Origin: Casuarina equisetifolia
Taxonomy: Eukaryota; Streptophyta; Magnoliopsida; Fagales; Casuarinaceae
Assembly: GCA_028551475.1 (NCBI GenBank)
Contig: CM052358.1
Coordinates: 12,507,938-12,571,937 of the forward strand
Length of the DNA: 64,000 bases
Direction: 5' to 3'
This document shows positions 60,500 through 64,000 of this stretch, one piece after another (position 1 is the stretch's first letter; the number at the start of each line of letters is the position of its first letter). Both the position numbers and the translations under genes were made by a program. The notes under the pieces are model-generated. The model saw nothing but the letters and a program-made list of their open reading frames with translations. It was not told the DNA's origin and did not search any database.

Positions 60500-60517
60500 T
60501 ATATATATATATATATA
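60500..60517. repeat. AT microsatellite
   Basis: About nine TA units within intronic DNA of the threonine aspartase relic. Confidence 0.8.
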
Positions 60518-61315
60518 CACATATATTCATCTAAGTCAGTTTGCTCTAGCATTCTTAGTAAATACAATTGCATACGGGGGGCTAAGCTTCTGTTTTGGGA
60601 ATAGTTTTTAGATTACACTTCTCATTATGTGTACGAAAAGATCATTATTTTTGTTTCCAAGAAAAGTGTATTGCACCATAATAGGTTCATGTAAATCTCC
60701 ATATATACCTCCTTTTATAATTTTTTTTGTTTTTCCTTTGTGATTTCTCGTTCAAGTGTCTGTTATTTTCTAAGATAGTTAATCATGTCTTTCTGTGATA
60801 ACCAATTTTGTAAAGCACTGTGTATGGTAGTTCTTATGTTCAATAACTCCAAAAATCCAAAGAGCTTTTATGAGCTAATCAGATTATGTTGATTGTTTTT
60901 TGGATTTAGAAGCGCAGCCATGTATAAGAGGTGTTTTGGAAGAGGATTGCATTATGGACACTATAGGAGTAATTTGTGTTGACACTGCAGGGCACATAGC
61001 AAGTGGGGCATCAAGTGGGGCATCAAGTGGTGGTATTGCACTGAAGGTTACGATTATCCTTTTTATATTTGTATGTATTTCTTTATTGTCCTTCTCATTG
61101 TAGTGTTGATAGTATTTAACTAGTCTATCCTATAAAAGCATAGGTTGGTGGACGTGTGGGACTGGCAGCAACATATTGCTTAGGTTACTGGGCATCCTCG
61201 AAAGGTCCTTTTGGAGCTCCCTTTGTAGTTGGTTGTTGTGCTACTGGTGCAGGAGAATACCTAATGAGGGGTTTTGCAGCTCGGGAGTGCTGTATCTCGC
61301 CATCAATGTATGCAT

Positions 61316-62564
61316 ATCTATGATTTAGAAAAAACAGTTATAGCTATTACTTTCCTGAACATGAATATTTTGGATGTCAGCTTGGGCCATCATGTAGCCT
61401 TTGCCTGCTTACTGAGTTGTAGTTTTAACCTCCACAAGAAGAGGTGTGAATCAATTACAATTCAGGCCATAAAGCTGTGTGTGTGCCTAGTTTTTTACAT
61501 TATATTCTGTTCACATGGGTTTAATCATGAGAGGACGCATACCTAGTTTGCATAAATTTGTAGCTCAAGTAAACATAACTTTTCTTAATCAACTGTTTCT
61601 TATTCAACAGTTCTTTTTTCTTTTCTGTGCTGGATCAGTTAATGGACGAAAATTAAGATATAAATGGGCATAAAGGGCATGTAGATGGTCAATTGGGTTG
61701 AAAGTGAAGATTGCCAAACACGTTATAGTAGAGGCAACAAAGTCTTATCATTTGAAGGATGCTTTTGTTGATCACATTGTGCTGGATAAACTAGATTTGG
61801 TATCAACTTGATATTTAACCAAAATCTTTAAGCTATTGCAATGACCCAACCATAATAGAAGTAGACTGCTTTGTTCAAACTTTGTCCTCTTTCCCCAGTT
61901 AACATAGCTGAACTTATGGATCTAATTTATTAAGTCTTCGCCAATTTAATTAATACTACTCTTCATCCACTAATAGGCTTAGTTTCCTAATGGTCATAGT
62001 TAGGTAGAGAAATAAAGACAAAAAAATCTTCCGCTTTTACTTGTTGACAATTTTTTCATTTCTCTAATTGAATCTCTTCTAATACTAATTATCATAGTAA
62101 GGCCTAGCATAAGTTTGACATGGTTATATTCATTACATAGGTCATAGGCCAATCCTACCTCTAGTTGTGTAAAAGTCTTCCACTATGTTGTTCAAGAGAG
62201 TAGCACATCTTAGTTTAGTTAAATACCTTGACTAGTTACCCTTAATTGTGAGGGAAGTATATTAGAACATTAATCATTTTAAATTTATTACTTTTAAAAC
62301 TAATAGTAATTAAACATGATATCACTACTCAAGATCATGAGTCCAAAACTGAATACATGTCTTCTCAATTTATATATTAACTTCAATTATAAGACTTCAC
62401 ATGTTGAATTTTAAAAATGTGAGTAAAACCACAGTTATTTAATTTCAATGACATGAAGTATAGGTTTCACTTCCATAATTCTTTCAGTTGATAAATGGAG
62501 CCAAATGTGAATGTAGATAAAGGAAAGGAAAACATTGAAATGGACAAGAGAGTAACATTTTCAG
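61316..62564. other. AT-rich spacer
   Basis: DNA downstream of the threonine aspartase relic. I searched for its missing C-terminal exon (the family continues SxAGPASAC) and did not see it. No other gene is supported. Confidence 0.5.
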
Positions 62565-62582
62565 TTAACTAATCACATGTAT

Positions 62583-62715
62583 TTTTTAAATTTTTTATTT
62601 TTATTTTTATTTTTTTACATACACCTAGAGAAAGGAGAGTACTCAAACCCTACGACTAGTGGGATTATTGGTTAAGGTTTAACTCAAAGAATACCACTGA
62701 GCCAGGGCCTCACCT
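62583..62715 (-). mobile_element. tRNA-derived SINE
   Basis: A 133-bp insertion is flanked by a perfect 18-bp duplication, TTAACTAATCACATGTAT (62565-62582 and 62716-62733). On the minus strand it starts GTGAGGCCCTGGCTCAGTGGTA, which contains a polymerase III A box (GGCTCAGTGGTA). A B-box-like GGGTTTGAGTACTC follows about 50 bp later, and the element ends in an A-rich tail, seen as T runs at 62583-62617 on the plus strand. It has no coding capacity and depends on LINE enzymes for movement. Confidence 0.87.
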
Positions 62716-62733
62716 TTAACTAATCACATGTAT

Positions 62734-63347
62734 GTTCACAACTTGTAATGATTCACCTAATGTTAGGCTACAAAAAGAAAGTTTAGCCATCCAATTTAGA
62801 TAGAAAGGAAATAAAACTTAATTATTTAGTTAAAATTCAAATATTATCTTCTATTTCTTCCTTCTTTTCGTTTTTTATAGCAAATAGTATTTAACATGTA
62901 AAATATTGATTGAACTAAGAGGCGATATACATGAAAATCAAAACTTCTGCTTTGATTATCATGTTAAAATATTTGTTCAACTAGAAGTACATTGGGCCCA
63001 AACTTCGAGCCCATAAATAACGCAGAATCCGGAGGGCCCCGCTGGTGACAGTAATGGAATGGAATCTGCTTCTGTGGCCCAATAAGGAAATGGAAAATCT
63101 GTTGGGCATAAAACTAAGGAACAGACAATATTCTCACCTGAGGTGGATGATTATGAGTGCATTGGGGATATTGGGCACTGTAAATCCGTCGTCCTTTTCT
63201 TCTCGTCGTAATACGTCACAGCCAACCAGCCTTTCCCGCGCGCGCTTCGCATTTCCCGTCGCTAAAACCTTTCTCGGGCTCATCGGGGTGCCAAGCATAG
63301 CCGCAACTCTTCACCCAACTCAGCTACTAGGAACGGCAGAGTCGTGC
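62734..63347. other. Spacer and promoter region of the phosphoglycerate-mutase-like gene
   Basis: 62814-62971 resembles 28251-28415. From about 63180 the DNA is GC-richer, with GCGCGCGC near 63238, consistent with a promoter and leader. An open frame from 63045 reads through the first exon, but its start is not supported by homology. Confidence 0.45.
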
Positions 63348-64000
63348 ATGGCCGAGACCGGTTCCAGGTCTGAGCATCCCCATTTCTCTTTCTTGAATGA
63401 AATCATTTCTTTTATATTCGATTTTTGGCTTTAACTTTTGCTTCGGTTTTTCACAGCTGGGGTAAACCCACCATACGCAGAGATTTTTGTGGTGCGTCAT
63501 GGTGAAACGGAATGGAACGTCGACGGCAGAATTCAGGTCTGTTTTCTTTTCCTTTGCTGAGAGATTGTAGCGAGATTGGTTATTGAATTCGATTTTTTGT
63601 TATTTTTATATGTTGAGGTTCTCCTACAACCATAAGGAGATTGATCTTTACACGATGAACGATGTCTGTGTTAGGTGACTAGATTAAAGCATATGAGATG
63701 TAGCACTTTAACTGAAAATGCCCTAATTTTTCGGGGAGGCGATGTTTATAAAGATTCTTCTTGTGTCTTTCCAAATTAGTGTTTGTGGTTGATTTAGGTA
63801 ATCGGGTGGTTGCACAATGATCAGATATCATGGTATTTGTTGAGTACTATGAAATGGTCCTGCACATAGTTTCTTGCCAATCCTCTGTATATCAACGATT
63901 GACTATCCATAGTTTAAAACCTTAAGAAGCCATGAATAAGCTCCCAAGCTATCGTAGGAACTGGCGTTCTTTTGTCACAATTCGCTCCAAGAGTAGATTG
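63348..64000 (+). CDS. Phosphoglycerate-mutase-like (histidine phosphatase) protein, 5' part
   Basis: The gene runs off the window. Exon 1 starts at 63348 (MAETG). Exon 2 is 63457-63536 and encodes PPYAEIFVVRHGETEWN, which includes the RHGE catalytic signature of the histidine phosphatase superfamily; the expected GHLD continuation lies beyond the window. Exon 2 needs one preceding base to stay in frame. The strong donor CCAG/GTCTGA at 63368 leaves two bases and would lead to a stop. The weaker donor ACCG/GTTCC at 63361 leaves one base and gives MAETAGVNPPY in frame. So either the weak donor is used or a one-base change has damaged the copy. The substrate of this subfamily cannot be told from these exons. 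Confidence 0.75.

Larger units (their letters stand above)
52408..61315 (+). pseudogene. Threonine aspartase (taspase/asparaginase-like) pseudogene
   Basis: Relic exons on the plus strand: 52408-52552 (MPSEADDQSPRFFVAV), 52803-52852, 54174 to about 54287 (DDPNTNAGRGSN), 54334 to about 54373, 54570-54651, 59975-60101, about 60911-61046, 61144 to about 61315. The family is an N-terminal nucleophile hydrolase cleaved before a catalytic Thr; that Thr (MDTIGV, codon 60960-60962) is still present. Lesions: one extra G near 52462-52464 (frameshift), a one-base deletion near 52822 (frameshift), a non-GT end of exon 3, TAA at 54592, TAG at 60080, and a 12-bp duplication at 61005-61028 (GASS twice). 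The C-terminal exon was not found. Two retroelement insertions interrupt it. It cannot encode the enzyme. Confidence 0.9.

Noticed and set aside
1-64000. CRISPR arrays, bacterial operons or a tRNA/rRNA gene
   Set aside because: No regularly spaced direct repeats of that type, no ribosomal RNA sequence and no complete tRNA fold with both boxes at the right spacing. The DNA is clearly plant nuclear.

Overview
This window looks like nuclear DNA of a flowering plant, probably a eudicot. It has intron-containing housekeeping genes with plant-type exon structure, a tandem family of patatin-like lipase genes, AT-rich spacers, and many LTR retrotransposons with plant initiator-Met tRNA primer sites. 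I cannot name the species. Roughly two thirds of the window is transposable-element DNA.

Layout. (1) 301-5732: a decayed Ty1/copia element (minus strand). (2) 6574-8231: a solo LTR of a long-LTR Ty3/gypsy type with a perfect 5-bp target duplication. (3) 8364-22666: a decayed Ty3/gypsy chromovirus-type element (plus strand). Its 5' LTR is split by a second, 8.7-kb copia element (8656-17366, minus strand) with 1.64-1.67 kb LTRs. (4) 22.7-42 kb: a tandem array of three patatin-like acyl hydrolase units, all on the minus strand. Copy 1 (25176-26854) is intact with six exons. Copy 2 (29414-29756) is a two-exon fragment with a frameshift. Copy 3 (32365-33748) has five good exons, but the last exon is gone, replaced by a gypsy polymerase relic (31093-32295). 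A copia element (34911-40584) later landed upstream of copy 3. (5) 42.2-46.1 kb: a truncated copia relic that itself carries a 416-bp TRIM element and a 1.6-kb solo LTR. (6) 47.5-52 kb: a phosphomannomutase gene (11 coding exons, plus strand). Its exon 7 lacks a normal acceptor site and its exon 2 carries an in-frame insertion. (7) 52.4-61.3 kb: a dead copy of the plant threonine aspartase (taspase / asparaginase-like) gene. A 672-bp solo LTR sits at its intron 2/exon 3 junction, and a young but defective copia element (54790-59944, LTRs about 207/208 identical) lies in an intron. (8) 62565-62733: a tRNA-derived SINE with an 18-bp target duplication. (9) 63.3 kb to the end: the first two exons of a phosphoglycerate-mutase-like (histidine phosphatase) gene that runs off the window.

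The likely functional genes are patatin copy 1 (lipid acyl hydrolase), possibly phosphomannomutase (GDP-mannose/ascorbate supply), and possibly the phosphoglycerate-mutase-like gene. They do not form one pathway. I found no evidence of a new multi-gene system. The interest lies in the layered insertions, several datable by nesting and target duplications, and in the decay of a lipase array and of a neighbouring gene block.
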